A stretch of DNA of 64,000 nt from Defluviitaleaceae bacterium (GTDB lineage Bacteria > Bacillota > Clostridia > Lachnospirales > WQUN01): contig WQSG01000008.1 of the NCBI GenBank assembly GCA_009788055.1, positions 1-64,000 of the forward strand, in the 5' to 3' direction. The notes below the pieces were generated by a model, which searched no databases, was not told where the DNA came from, and was given only the letters and a program-made list of their open reading frames with translations. This document shows, piece after piece, positions 33,924-42,593 of this stretch (position 1 is the first letter of the stretch; each line of letters opens with the position of its first letter). Made by a program: the position numbers and the translations under genes.

Positions 33924-34619
33924 ATGAAAACACTACCAAAACTTGTAATATTTGATATGGACGGCACAATGCTGGACACAGAGCCTGTATCCCTTGCGGG
34001 GATGATACACGCGGGAAAAATCCTTGGGGTGGAAATAAAAAAGGAAATCGGCGAATCGCTGATGGGCAAAAGCCTGAAACTCGGAACGGAAATTTTGCGG
34101 GCGAACTACGGCGAAACCTTCGACATAAACCAAGCGTACAAACTGCACAGGGAATACATGGACGACTTCTTTGAAAAAAACGGCATATCAACCAAGGCGG
34201 GCATTTTTGAATTGCTGGACACGCTTGAAAAACTGCAAATAAAAAAATGCGTCGCAACCTCCACGGGAAAAGCCCGCGCAACGCACAAACTAACGCAAAC
34301 CAACCTTGCCCACCGCTTCCAAACAATCACGGGCGGGGACGAAGTGGAGAACGGAAAACCATCGCCCGATATCTTTTTGAAAGCGGCAGAAAGCTGTGGA
34401 GTCGCACCGCAAGACTGCATTATATTAGAAGACACGGAAGCGGGCATCCTTGGCGCGGTTGCCGCAAACATCCCAGTAATAGCCATCCCCGATATCGCGC
34501 CGCTAACGCAAGAAATCCGCGCAAAAGCCTTCGCCGTATGCACGGATTTGCACGAGGTTGCGACGATATTAGAAGACCTCGGGGGACTCTGTCCCCCGAA
34601 CCCCCTGCAAACTTTTTGA
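33924..34619 (+). CDS. HAD-superfamily phosphatase (beta-phosphoglucomutase-like) with repeat-encoded end
   Basis: 231 residues. HAD motif I FDMDGTMLDTEP, motif II TSTGKARAT, motif III Lys and motif IV EDTEAGILGA; a cap domain of subfamily IA between motifs I and II. It probably dephosphorylates a small metabolite or converts a sugar phosphate. RBS AAGGAGGGTG. The coding frame runs past its natural end into a family-1 repeat, which supplies the last ~16 residues (ending LCPPNPLQTF) and the TGA stop. Confidence 0.9.
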   Translation: MKTLPKLVIFDMDGTMLDTEPVSLAGMIHAGKILGVEIKKEIGESLMGKSLKLGTEILRANYGETFDINQAYKLHREYMDDFFEKNGISTKAGIFELLDTLEKLQIKKCVATSTGKARATHKLTQTNLAHRFQTITGGDEVENGKPSPDIFLKAAESCGVAPQDCIILEDTEAGILGAVAANIPVIAIPDIAPLTQEIRAKAFAVCTDLHEVATILEDLGGLCPPNPLQTF

Positions 34620-34765
34620 AAAAAGTTTGAACAAAAACTTTAAATTTTGACCAGCGATAAACTGCCTTGCAATCCAAAAAACCCGCGTATGCGGGTTTTT
34701 AGTTAAAGTTTTGATGAAACTTTTTCAAAAGTTTCCCGGGTTCGGGGCAAAGCCCCGAGGTTTTC
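34574..34765. repeat. Palindromic repeat family 1, copy 7 (partly translated)
   Basis: Full copy between the HAD gene and the convergent deacetylase gene: GC hairpin CTCGGGGGAC/GTCCCCCGA, CAAACTTTTT/AAAAAGTTTG, ACCCGC-GTAT-GCGGGT, AAACTTTTTCAAAAGTTT and a right GC hairpin. The left part encodes the HAD C-terminus. The central stem changes on both sides relative to other copies and still pairs. Confidence 0.9.
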
Positions 34766-35530
34766 CTAACTCCCAACCAAATGATTCAGGGTTTCAAATC
34801 TGTAGCCGAGGTCTTTGTAGCGGATGATTAGGTCGTCCATGATTTCGGCGTTGGTTTTGGAGACGTTGTGCAGGAGGATTACAGAGCCGGGTGTGGTGCG
34901 CGGCATTAGTTTGGAGAAGGCTTCTTCGTGGGAGGGCTGGTTGTTGATTTCCCAGTCTTTGTAGGCGGTTGACCAGAAGATTGTTTTGTAGCCCAGTTGT
35001 TGGGCGTGTTTTAGGTTTGTTTCGCTGTAAGTGCCGCCGGGTGGGCGATAGAATTTCGGGATTTCTTCGCCGATTAGGTCGCGGTAGACGTCTTCGACCA
35101 GAGCGAGTTCTTTGGCGAAAGCGTCGAAGTCTGCGATTTTGCTCATGTCGGGGTGCTTCATGGTGTGGTTGGCGACAATGTGGCCTTCGGCAACCATTCG
35201 CTTAACCAGTTCAGGTTCGTCGCGAATATATGTGCCTACGAGGAAGAATGCGGCGGGTACTTCGTGTTTCTTTAAGACGTCCAAAATGGGCGCGGTAAAG
35301 CCGTTTTCGTAGCCCGCGTCGAATGTTACATACAAAACCTTGTCGTTCTCGTTCCCCGTGTAAAATGCGTCAAACTGCGCCAAATGTTCGGCAGTTGCGT
35401 TGGCTTCGGGTCTTCCTCCGTCTTTGGGGAAATACACGCCCCAGCTTTCTCCCGCAAAAGCGACGGTGTTCGCAAATAAAATTGCAATGCCGCAAATTGA
35501 AAGCAATGCGGCTTTTTTTAGTTTGTTCAA
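34766..35530 (-). CDS. Polysaccharide deacetylase, PdaA-like
   Basis: 254 residues: signal peptide (~1-27), then a NodB/CE4 domain with YVTFDAGYENGFT (metal Asp), HIVANHTMKHPDMSK (metal His pair), FYRPPGGTYSETN and SVILLHNVSKTNAE. TFDAGYEN with the PdaA spacing suggests the muramic delta-lactam deacetylase group used in spore cortex; general peptidoglycan deacetylation is the alternative. TTG at 35530 with GAGGTGATTT upstream starts a good signal peptide and is preferred; an ATG at 35557 would add nine residues. Confidence 0.88.
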   Translation of the reverse strand: MNKLKKAALLSICGIAILFANTVAFAGESWGVYFPKDGGRPEANATAEHLAQFDAFYTGNENDKVLYVTFDAGYENGFTAPILDVLKKHEVPAAFFLVGTYIRDEPELVKRMVAEGHIVANHTMKHPDMSKIADFDAFAKELALVEDVYRDLIGEEIPKFYRPPGGTYSETNLKHAQQLGYKTIFWSTAYKDWEINNQPSHEEAFSKLMPRTTPGSVILLHNVSKTNAEIMDDLIIRYKDLGYRFETLNHLVGS

Positions 35531-35586
35531 AAAAATCACCTCAAGAATATTTTGCATAACGCGGCGCGATTTATTACAGTAATATA

Positions 35587-35615
35587 TTGACAGAACTGTT
35601 CTTAGATTTTATAAT
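35587..35615 (+). promoter_or_regulatory. Perfect consensus sigma-A promoter for rpmF-plsX-acpP-rnc
   Basis: TTGACA (35587-35592), 17-base spacer, TATAAT (35610-35615), 36 bases before the rpmF start codon. Both hexamers match the consensus exactly. Confidence 0.85.
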
Positions 35616-35651
35616 AATCTGTGAATTTATTTTTCGGGAGGTTTTTTAGTA

Positions 35652-35834
35652 ATGATTTGCCCAAAAGGAAAAACATCAAAAGCCCGCCGCAACAAAAGGC
35701 GCGCGCAAACATGGAAAATTGTAATGCCGAACCTTGTTTCCTGCAACAAATGCGGCGAGATGGTTCCGTCACACCATATGTGCAAAGCGTGTGGTTCTTA
35801 TAACAGGCGCGAAGTTTTCAAAAAGGCCGAATAA
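35652..35834 (+). CDS. rpmF: Ribosomal protein L32
   Basis: 60 residues beginning MICPKGKTSKARRNKRRAQT, with the zinc-binding pair CNKCGEMVPSH/CKACGSYN. It has the zinc-ribbon (C+) form. RBS GGGAGG. It leads the conserved cluster with plsX, acpP and rnc, ten bases before plsX. The DUF177 gene often found before rpmF is absent. Confidence 0.96.
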   Translation: MICPKGKTSKARRNKRRAQTWKIVMPNLVSCNKCGEMVPSHHMCKACGSYNRREVFKKAE

Positions 35835-35843
35835 TTAATACGT

Positions 35844-36785
35844 ATGGAAAAATTGACAATCGCAATAGACGCAATGGGCGGTGATTTAGGCGCATCGGCT
35901 ATGGTTAAAGGCGCGGCAATGGCAATGGAGGATTTTCCGTTCCTTGAACCCGTGCTTTTTGGCGATGAAAAAGTGCTTTTTGAAGAAGCGAAAAAATATG
36001 GCGGCATGAAAATTGTTCACGCGCCAACGGTTATTTTGCCAAGTGAATCGCCCACGCTTGCCTTTCGCAGAAAAAAGGACTCGTCCATTGTGATGGGGCT
36101 GAAGTACGTGAAAGAGGGCAACGCGGCGGGCTTTGTTTCTGCGGGTTCAACGGGCGCGCTTCTTACGGGCGCGACCGTGATTATCGGCAGAAAACCCGGG
36201 GTTGAACGCCCCGCATTGGGTACGCTTCTTCCCACAAAAAAGGGACACGTTCTGCTTTTGGATTGCGGCGCGAACATGGATTGCAAGCCGACCTATTTGG
36301 CACAGTTTGCACAACTTGGCACGGAATATATGCAAAAATGCATGAAATTGGACAGCCCGCGTGTCGGGCTTATTAACGTGGGTACGGAAGACGAAAAGGG
36401 CAACGCCGCCGCAAAAGAGGCGTTCGCTTTGTTGAACGGTACTCCCGGTTTTGTCGGCAACATCGAAGGGCGTGAAATTCTTTCAGGCGAGATAGATGTT
36501 GCTGTTTGTGACGGTTTCACTGGAAATGTTCTGCTGAAATTTACAGAGGGCTTTGCAAAAACCATGATGGGCATGGTAAAAGAGGAGCTTTTGGCAACCA
36601 CCATCTCAAAATTGGGCGCGTTAATGGCAAAGGGCGCATTCAAACGCTTGCGCAAACGCTTCGATTACCGCGAAGTCGGCGGCGCACCCTTCCTTGGTCT
36701 CAATCACCTTGTAATCAAGGCGCACGGCTCTTCCGACGCGCTTGCGATAAAAAATGCTATCAGGCAATGTGTTCAATATCAATAG
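35844..36785 (+). CDS. plsX: Phosphate acyltransferase PlsX
   Basis: 313 residues, full length. Motifs AIDAMGGDLGASAMVKGA, GFVSAGSTGALLTGA, LLDCGANMDCKP, DGFTGNVLLK, and GGAPFLGLNHLVIKAHGSSD. PlsX converts acyl-ACP to acyl-phosphate, the acyl donor for PlsY in phospholipid synthesis. It lies ten bases after rpmF and 15 bases before acpP in one operon. Confidence 0.97.
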   Translation: MEKLTIAIDAMGGDLGASAMVKGAAMAMEDFPFLEPVLFGDEKVLFEEAKKYGGMKIVHAPTVILPSESPTLAFRRKKDSSIVMGLKYVKEGNAAGFVSAGSTGALLTGATVIIGRKPGVERPALGTLLPTKKGHVLLLDCGANMDCKPTYLAQFAQLGTEYMQKCMKLDSPRVGLINVGTEDEKGNAAAKEAFALLNGTPGFVGNIEGREILSGEIDVAVCDGFTGNVLLKFTEGFAKTMMGMVKEELLATTISKLGALMAKGAFKRLRKRFDYREVGGAPFLGLNHLVIKAHGSSDALAIKNAIRQCVQYQ

Positions 36786-36800
36786 AAAGGAAACATCTGC

Positions 36801-37034
36801 ATGGAATTTGAAAAAATAAGAGACGTTATAGCCGAGCAAATGAACAAGCCTAAGAATTCGATTACGGCGGAGACTAAATTTGCGGAGGACTTGAACGCGG
36901 ATTCTCTTGATATTTTCCAAATAATTTCTGAATTGGAAGAAGTTTTCGGCATGGAATTCTCCAATGATGACACGGAAAATATTAAGACAGTCGGCGACGC
37001 CGCCGAGTACGTGAAAAAAGCGTTAAATTCATGA
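36801..37034 (+). CDS. acpP: Acyl carrier protein
   Basis: 77 residues with the pantetheine attachment site LNADSLDIFQIISEL. RBS AGAAAGGAAAC. It lies between plsX and rnc with a 4-base overlap into rnc, the standard bacterial order, so this is the housekeeping carrier of fatty-acid synthesis. The second carrier at 28150 belongs to another operon. Confidence 0.97.
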   Translation: MEFEKIRDVIAEQMNKPKNSITAETKFAEDLNADSLDIFQIISELEEVFGMEFSNDDTENIKTVGDAAEYVKKALNS

Positions 37035-37714
37035 GCGACCAGCTACAAACAAATTTAGGCTATACGTTCAAACGTCATAGCCTTCTTAAACATGCCGTAA
37101 CACACGCATCGTTTGTGCATGAGCAAAAGCTTAACCAGTCGGATTCCAACGAGCGGTTGGAGTTTCTTGGCGACGCGGTGCTTGAACTTTGCATAAGCGA
37201 TTTTTTATACCACCGTTATCCCGATATGCCCGAGGGCGATTTGACAAAAAAACGTGCGGCGTTGGTTTGCGAATCAAGTTTGGCAAACCTTGCGCGCAGT
37301 TTAAGCATTGGCACTTTCATTTTGCTAGGGCAGGGCGAAGCAACAGAGGGCGGCCGCGAAAAGGATTCCATCCTCTCCGACGTGTTAGAGTCCATTTTGG
37401 GCGCGATATATTTGGATGGCGGGTTGGAAGAGGTACGCGCACTAATCCTGCGCCTGTACGAACCAATCGCCGACAAAGCCCTAAACAATAAAAAGGACTA
37501 CAAAACCACCCTGCAAGAATACCTGCAAAAAACCAGCCACGAAACAGCCGTTTACACCATCATAAAAGAAACGGGCCCTGCACATAAAAAACTCTTCACA
37601 GCTCAAGCCGCCCACAAAACCAAAATTCTTGGCACGGGCAAGGGCGGCAGCAAAAAAACAGCCGAGCAAGAAGCCGCCAGAATGGCGTTGAAGGGGCTAA
37701 AGGTTAGTGTGTAA
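37031..37714 (+). CDS. rnc: Ribonuclease III
   Basis: 227 residues: catalytic domain (~1-150) with the signature NERLEFLGDAVLEL and second acidic site SDVLESILGAIYLD, then a double-stranded RNA-binding domain (~157-225; DYKTTLQEYLQ, GKGGSKKTAEQEAA). It processes rRNA precursors and structured RNAs. Overlap with acpP by 4 bases indicates coupled expression. A family-1 repeat follows, probably ending the transcript. Confidence 0.97.
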   Translation: MSDQLQTNLGYTFKRHSLLKHAVTHASFVHEQKLNQSDSNERLEFLGDAVLELCISDFLYHRYPDMPEGDLTKKRAALVCESSLANLARSLSIGTFILLGQGEATEGGREKDSILSDVLESILGAIYLDGGLEEVRALILRLYEPIADKALNNKKDYKTTLQEYLQKTSHETAVYTIIKETGPAHKKLFTAQAAHKTKILGTGKGGSKKTAEQEAARMALKGLKVSV

Positions 37715-37719
37715 ATATA

Positions 37720-37903
37720 AGTTCTCGGGGCTCTGCCCCGAACCCCGCAAGCCTTTAAAAAGGCTTGACCCAAACTTTAACATGGACTAGCGAGAAACAG
37801 ACTCGTAATACCAAAATCGCCGCGAATGCGGCGATTTTAAGTTAAAGTTTTGATGAAACTTTTTCAAAAGTTTCCGGGGTTTGGGGCGGAGCCCCATGGT
37901 CTT
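37720..37903. repeat. Palindromic repeat family 1, copy 8
   Basis: Full copy between convergent rnc and a small minus-strand gene: CTCGGGGCTCTGCCCCGA, CAAGCCTTT/AAAGGCTTG, TCGCCGC-GAAT-GCGGCGA, AAACTTTTTCAAAAGTTT, right GC hairpin with GGGGC/GCCCC. Its right edge touches the stop codon of the small gene. Confidence 0.9.
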
Positions 37904-38124
37904 CATTTTTTTGAATTATTCCGTGGAATTGGTACGCGGACTATATTGTTGAAAAGAAAATTGTCGCGGCTATTGGTTGTTTTGAAGCTGTTACGGCGAG
38001 TGTAGTTGCAAGCGGTGCGCTCGGAGCGGACGGATTTCAGTTTACTGCGAACGAGTAGCATTATTCCGCCTGAAATTGCCGCCGCGATTAATAGGCAAAC
38101 CAAAAGTGTAAGGATTATTTCCAT
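37903..38124 (-). CDS. Small single-pass membrane protein
   Basis: 73 residues: an N-terminal membrane helix (~4-26; ILTLLVCLLIAAAISGGIML) and a basic, Ser/Asn-rich tail (~27-73). It starts one base after the stop of the zinc-ribbon membrane gene, so it belongs to the same operon as the YdjG- and YdjI-like genes. No family recognised. The tail composition suggests a cytoplasmic basic segment. Confidence 0.6.
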   Translation of the reverse strand: MEIILTLLVCLLIAAAISGGIMLLVRSKLKSVRSERTACNYTRRNSFKTTNSRDNFLFNNIVRVPIPRNNSKK

Positions 38125-38125
38125 G

Positions 38126-39205
38126 TTAAATCACCCCCGCGAAAAAGGCTACGGCAAACAAGATTGCTGTGATTATTACGGTTAGAATGGCAAACCATTT
38201 CCAAAAAATGCCCCAGTCTGTGGGGAGGTCGCCTACAAATTTGCCTGTTTGTCCGTTCATTGCAAACAGATAGGTTTGGTCGCGCCATGTGGTGGACAGC
38301 ACCCACACGGGCAAAAGTGCGTATTTTACCACGCTTTTCCGCAGATATACTCCGCGATATTGCGGCGTGACGGTGGAGTAACCTGTTACGGTTTTTCGGA
38401 AAGCGTCTTCGGTGCTGGCGCGGATACGCTCGTTTGCACGGTCGATACAGTGTTTTTCGCAGAAGTCGAATTTATCTGCAAGGTAGCCCGACAGATACGC
38501 CGTTTGGAAATCCATTGCGGCAGAGATATCAAATGGCTCAATGGACTCCATAAGGTCGGCTGGCATTTTCGCAGACGCGTCCACGGGCACTTTGTCGAAG
38601 GCAAGCGCGCCCTGCCGCAGTACGTTGAAGTGTCGCGTTTCCGTGTAGATAAAACGGGTATCGCTCCATGTGCGCACGCTGGTTGTGCGGTAGCGCATAT
38701 TTGCGTCAACGTCCGCATCAAACAGCCAAAACGGTACATATAAGCCCTTGATTTCGTTTAGACGCTTAGTGGACTTGAAACATTTTGGCAGTAGCTTTTT
38801 GCCTTTGAGATGATTGCTTAACGCTTCCATTGCCGCGTTTTTGTCCAGCTTAAACGGGATGATTAAGTCCGGACGCGCACTGCCCGAAAGTTGCCCTTTC
38901 ATTATTACAGGGTTTGTGCAATACGGGCAACTTGTTGCCGCCGTGCTTTCGTCCGCGATAATTTCGCCCGCACAGGTGTTGCACAAATATACTCGCATTC
39001 CCTCTTGCTCGCCCGCCGTCCATTCGGTATCGTCGTGCGTCGCCCATTCTACGTCTTGCTGTTCGGTTTCGATTCCGTCATCCATACTTTTTAGTGCTTC
39101 AACGTCAAATTCCGAATCGCAAAACGGACATTTCATCATCTGCGTTCCCGTGTCAAACTCTACCCCGCCGTCACAGTTGGGGCATTTGTATTTGATTAAT
39201 TCCAT
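38126..39205 (-). CDS. TFIIB-type zinc-ribbon membrane protein (YdjG-like)
   Basis: 359 residues. Two zinc ribbons (YKCPNCDGGV...MKCPFCDSEF ~7-33; YLCNTCAGEI...TSCPYCTNP ~73-98), a conserved beta-rich middle (KGLYVPFWLFDADVDANMRY, GVYLRKSVVKYALLPVWVLS), and two closely spaced C-terminal membrane segments (~325-357). This matches B. subtilis YdjG, part of the YdjGHI group linked to PspA membrane-stress recruitment. It lies ten bases after the YdjI-like gene. No PspA gene is in the window. Confidence 0.82.
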   Translation of the reverse strand: MELIKYKCPNCDGGVEFDTGTQMMKCPFCDSEFDVEALKSMDDGIETEQQDVEWATHDDTEWTAGEQEGMRVYLCNTCAGEIIADESTAATSCPYCTNPVIMKGQLSGSARPDLIIPFKLDKNAAMEALSNHLKGKKLLPKCFKSTKRLNEIKGLYVPFWLFDADVDANMRYRTTSVRTWSDTRFIYTETRHFNVLRQGALAFDKVPVDASAKMPADLMESIEPFDISAAMDFQTAYLSGYLADKFDFCEKHCIDRANERIRASTEDAFRKTVTGYSTVTPQYRGVYLRKSVVKYALLPVWVLSTTWRDQTYLFAMNGQTGKFVGDLPTDWGIFWKWFAILTVIITAILFAVAFFAGVI

Positions 39206-39215
39206 TGGGTTCTCC

Positions 39216-40523
39216 TTATGCTTTTGGGTTGCCGCAACCTTGGCAGAATCTGCCTGTGTTTGCCGCGCCGCAGGTGCAAGTCCAGTCGTTGGACGCGGGC
39301 TTTGGTGTGCCGCAACCTTGACAGAAGCGACCTGTGTTTGCTTCGCCGCAGGCGCAAGCCCAGCTGTCGGCGGGGGCGGGTTTTGGTGTGCCGCAACCTT
39401 GGCAGAAGCGACCCGTGTTTGCTTCGCCGCAGGTGCAGTTCCAACTGTCGACGGAGGGGGCGGCTTGTTGGTTTTGTTGGGCTTGTTGTGCCGCCATTGC
39501 CGCTTGTTGGTTTTGCTGGTTCATTGCAAACATTTGGTTGGCGTCCATGCCGCCCGCTTGTTGCGCCATGCCTAAGCCCATAAAGCCCATCATTGCGCCA
39601 CCTTGGTTTCCGGCGGCGGTTTTCATTGCTTCGGCTTGGGCGTTCACAAGTGCCGCGCCCGCCATTCCGGGGTCGCGCATTACGGCTTTGCGTTGCAGGT
39701 TTCGTATCATGTCCTCGTCCTCTTTGGGCGCGGACAGAGAATTTATCGCAATGGAAACAACGGATAAACCACGGTTTTCGCTCCATTGTTCCGATAAAAT
39801 TTGGTTTAACGCTTCGGATAATTCCATTGTGTGTCCGGGTATCGCGCTGTACCGCATACCCATTGCAGAAAGCCGTGCAAACGCTGGTTGCAGGGCGTTC
39901 AGAAATTCACTGCGCAGTTGGTTTTCAATTTGGTCGCGAGTGTATTCGCGCTCCACGTTGCCGCTTACGTTTTGGTAAAACAGCATGGGATTGGTCATGC
40001 GGAACGAGTACATTCCGTTGCAACGCAATGTAATATCAATATCAAGCCCGATGTTTGTATCCACAACGCGGAACGGAATTGGCGTTGCCGTCCCGAACTT
40101 GTTATTTTTCAGCTCGCGGATATTAAAATAATAGACGCGCTGGTCTTTGCCGCTGTCACCGCCGTGGGCAAAACGCCGCGCCGCCGTCTTGAATGTGTTT
40201 ACTATGCTGTCGCCAAGGTTGCCCGCGAAAATGCTTGGCTCGCTGGATTGGTTCCATGTGTACTGCCCCGGCTCTGCGCAAACATCCATTATTCTGCCTT
40301 GGTCAACTATCATCATGCATTGTCCGTCTGCAACGGCTATTCCGCTTCCGTTGGAAATAATATTGTCGTTGCCTTGGTTCGCGCTTTTGCGGTTCTTGTC
40401 GTGACGGCGTTGCCCTTTCGTTACAAGCACCGTTTCCGCCATTGCGTCCTGATAAAAAAACTCCAGCCATTGGTCGCTTAATGTACTGCCTACCGCGTTC
40501 ATTCCTGCCCTAATCAATCCCAT
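39216..40523 (-). CDS. SPFH/virion-core-like protein with three C-terminal zinc ribbons (YdjI-like)
   Basis: 435 residues. An SPFH-related domain (~1-310; GIAVADGQCMMIVDQGRIMD, YYFNIRELKNNKFGT, PIPFRVVDTNIGLDIDITLR), a Gln/Ala/Met-rich linker (~315-365), and three near-identical zinc ribbons (~370-435) of the pattern W.C.CG.ANTGRFCQGCG.PK. B. subtilis YdjI is the nearest known relative and recruits PspA to membranes. The triple ribbon at DNA level is a ~75-base tandem repeat. Operon with the YdjG-like gene. Confidence 0.85.
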   Translation of the reverse strand: MGLIRAGMNAVGSTLSDQWLEFFYQDAMAETVLVTKGQRRHDKNRKSANQGNDNIISNGSGIAVADGQCMMIVDQGRIMDVCAEPGQYTWNQSSEPSIFAGNLGDSIVNTFKTAARRFAHGGDSGKDQRVYYFNIRELKNNKFGTATPIPFRVVDTNIGLDIDITLRCNGMYSFRMTNPMLFYQNVSGNVEREYTRDQIENQLRSEFLNALQPAFARLSAMGMRYSAIPGHTMELSEALNQILSEQWSENRGLSVVSIAINSLSAPKEDEDMIRNLQRKAVMRDPGMAGAALVNAQAEAMKTAAGNQGGAMMGFMGLGMAQQAGGMDANQMFAMNQQNQQAAMAAQQAQQNQQAAPSVDSWNCTCGEANTGRFCQGCGTPKPAPADSWACACGEANTGRFCQGCGTPKPASNDWTCTCGAANTGRFCQGCGNPKA

Positions 40524-40587
40524 ATGTATTGCCCCTTTTCAAATGTAATTACTTGCAGTATACGTTTTTTATTCAAGCCCCGCAAGC

Positions 40588-41103
40588 CTATCTTCTGCGG
40601 GCGAACAGTTCAAAAATTACGCTCCAAGTGTTGCCGTTGTCGGTGCTTGTTCGGTTTTGCCAGTGGAAAGAGTTTGGCGTGATATCCGAAAAAACCCACT
40701 GCGTTAAGCTTGCGGTATCACTTTTGTTTGTTACGATAATTTGCTCGCCGACTTGCTTTGCTTCCAGCACGGTCATGGTTCCGAACAAACCGTATGCGCA
40801 ATTCCAAGAATCGGTTTGAGGGTTGTAAAAGCGCACGGTTGTGCCGTACTCACCGTCGGGGTTTGGGTTGCGTGCCTGCTCTGCCCGCGACGGGCAAATG
40901 AAAACATCTTGTATTGCCGTGCCGTCAAGTATCCACGAAAACAGCCATTCGCCGGGTACGCGCCACTCGTCGGGCGTATCTTTTGCAAACACGCCGTCAA
41001 ATTCCCATTCGCCGATAAATTGCCCGAACAGGTTTAATTTTTCCCGCAGGTCTTTTCTTGCGGCGTCCGAAATTAGGGCATTGTAAAAATTTTCTTTCAT
41101 CAT
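40588..41103 (-). CDS. Lipocalin/DUF1579-like protein
   Basis: 171 residues, soluble, beta-rich. IGEWEFDGVF, GEWLFSWILDGTAIQDVFIC and a closing FHWQNRTSTDNGNTWSVIFE resemble DUF1579-type proteins that measure or bind small ligands. RBS GGGTG overlaps the end of smpB. No catalytic residues can be named. It starts two bases after the smpB stop, so it is probably co-transcribed. Confidence 0.6.
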   Translation of the reverse strand: MMKENFYNALISDAARKDLREKLNLFGQFIGEWEFDGVFAKDTPDEWRVPGEWLFSWILDGTAIQDVFICPSRAEQARNPNPDGEYGTTVRFYNPQTDSWNCAYGLFGTMTVLEAKQVGEQIIVTNKSDTASLTQWVFSDITPNSFHWQNRTSTDNGNTWSVIFELFARRR

Positions 41104-41105
41104 AA

Positions 41106-41567
41106 CTACACCCTTTGCGCAAACTGTCTTTGGATATCTCTGTCCTGCGTTTTTTTGGCGATGGCTTCGCGTTTGTCGTAGAGTTTTTTGCCCTTGGCAA
41201 GGGCGATGTCGATTTTCACGTAACAGCGCGAAAAATACGCCTTGATTGGCACAATAGTGTATCCGTTTTGGGTAATGCCTGCGCGAAGTTTGTTTATCTC
41301 TTTGCGGTTTAAAAGAAGCCGCCGCCGCCGCACGGGGTCTGAATTAAAGATGTTGCCGTGGGTGTACGGCGAAATATGCATTCCCTCAATGAATGCAGAG
41401 CCGCCTTCTATTCTAATGAAGCTTTCTTTCAGATTGCACCGCCCCAATCGCATGGATTTCACTTCCGTGCCCGAAAGCGCGATTCCCGCTTGGAAAGTTT
41501 CTTCAATAAAATATTCATGATACGCTTTTTTATTTTGCGCAATTAATTTTTGTGAATGTTCTTTCAT
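41106..41567 (-). CDS. smpB: SsrA-binding protein SmpB
   Basis: 153 residues, full length: LIAQNKKAYHEYFIEETFQA, GIALSGTEVKSMR, HISPYTHGN, RRRRLLLNRKEI, IVPIKAYFS, and the basic C-terminal tail ending DRDIQRQFAQRV. The ATG at 41567 is chosen over earlier starts because AGGCGGTGCG precedes it. It works with tmRNA to free stalled ribosomes. I looked for a tmRNA gene next to it and found none. Confidence 0.97.
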   Translation of the reverse strand: MKEHSQKLIAQNKKAYHEYFIEETFQAGIALSGTEVKSMRLGRCNLKESFIRIEGGSAFIEGMHISPYTHGNIFNSDPVRRRRLLLNRKEINKLRAGITQNGYTIVPIKAYFSRCYVKIDIALAKGKKLYDKREAIAKKTQDRDIQRQFAQRV

Positions 41568-41629
41568 TTTCGCACCGCCTTTGTGGTAAATTATATATGT
41601 AATCAAACTGTAATGGAAGGGGCAATACC

Positions 41630-42517
41630 GTGAATAAATACAAAATCGGATTTTTCGTGTTGCTTGGGCTTTTGGGTTTCACCATGTACGCCAACTATGA
41701 TTACCGAGTTTTCAAAGCATTAATTGCGCAGAATTATATGCCCAAGGACGCGCTTGAAGAACTTTATTCGCGGCATATAGCGGCGGAAAACAGGCGCGGA
41801 TTTTCCCGCGATTTCGACCGAATGGTAATTGCGGTGGTAACTTCGGAGCTATCCGAGATATCGCAAGACCAATACACGTATCTGTACGCGCCGCAAGAAT
41901 TTCAGGCGTCCGTTGCGGCAGACCGCGCCGCCGCAAGAACGGCAAAGTTCTACGCGCTGGACGAAAACACGGCGTACTTGTATATCCCAAACATCTCGCG
42001 CCTTACGAGAATGTTTGTTCACACCAACCGCGAAGAACTGGCGCAGTTCAGCAATCTTGTGCTGGATTTGCGCGGAAATTACGGCGGCTGGCTTTCGGAA
42101 TTTCACAGAATCGCAGACCTGTTTGTGCCGAACGGCGCGGTAATCAGCCACGAAATAACGCGCCACTCGATGCTTACCCGTGCGGTAACATCAACCAATG
42201 ACGCGTTTTTTGACTTCGACCAAATAATCATCCTGCAAAACAGAAACACCGCAAGCGCGGCAGAAGGCTTAATCATGGCACTTTCCGAACACTTGCCCAA
42301 TGTCACAACCATAGGTCAAACAAGCTTTGGCAAGGGAACGGGACAGGTGACGCTTCCGCTAACGGGCGGCTCTGCCGTTCGCGCAACCATTTTGCAAGTA
42401 CTGGGTCCCGTGCGCCAAGATATCCACAACGTAGGACTCGCGCCCGATATCGAAATTGATATCGCCGCAGATTTTATTGCAGAAGCACTGGCGCAAATCC
42501 AACCCTTTTCGCCGTAA
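41630..42517 (+). CDS. S41-family (tail-specific protease-like) peptidase
   Basis: 295 residues with an N-terminal membrane anchor (~5-22). S41 core: NLVLDLRGNYGGW, the catalytic Ser region NRNTASAAEGLIMALSEH and the Lys region SFGKGTGQVTLPL. A PDZ domain is not obvious, so it is shorter than CtpA. A GTG start with GGAAGGGG upstream. Probably a membrane-anchored extracellular peptidase. A strong terminator follows directly. Confidence 0.88.
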   Translation: MNKYKIGFFVLLGLLGFTMYANYDYRVFKALIAQNYMPKDALEELYSRHIAAENRRGFSRDFDRMVIAVVTSELSEISQDQYTYLYAPQEFQASVAADRAAARTAKFYALDENTAYLYIPNISRLTRMFVHTNREELAQFSNLVLDLRGNYGGWLSEFHRIADLFVPNGAVISHEITRHSMLTRAVTSTNDAFFDFDQIIILQNRNTASAAEGLIMALSEHLPNVTTIGQTSFGKGTGQVTLPLTGGSAVRATILQVLGPVRQDIHNVGLAPDIEIDIAADFIAEALAQIQPFSP

Positions 42518-42519
42518 CA

Positions 42520-42580
42520 AAAACACCCCCTTTGCACAACTGCAAGCCATACTTGCAATAGTGCGAAGGGGGATGTTTTT
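42520..42580 (+). terminator. Intrinsic terminator after the S41 peptidase gene
   Basis: CCCCCTTTGCAC pairs with GTGCGAAGGGGG (left arm from 42526, right arm 42561-42572), followed by ATGTTTTT. The gap 42518-42957 otherwise holds the leader RNA described next. Confidence 0.85.
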
Positions 42581-42593
42581 ACGATACATATAC

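Noticed and set aside
11799-37903. Regularly recurring palindromes as a CRISPR-like array
   Set aside because: The copies are kilobases apart, differ in sequence and have no spacer pattern or cas genes.
41568-41629. tmRNA gene next to smpB
   Set aside because: The gap is about 60 bases and neither flank carries the tRNA-like ends or tag-peptide reading frame.
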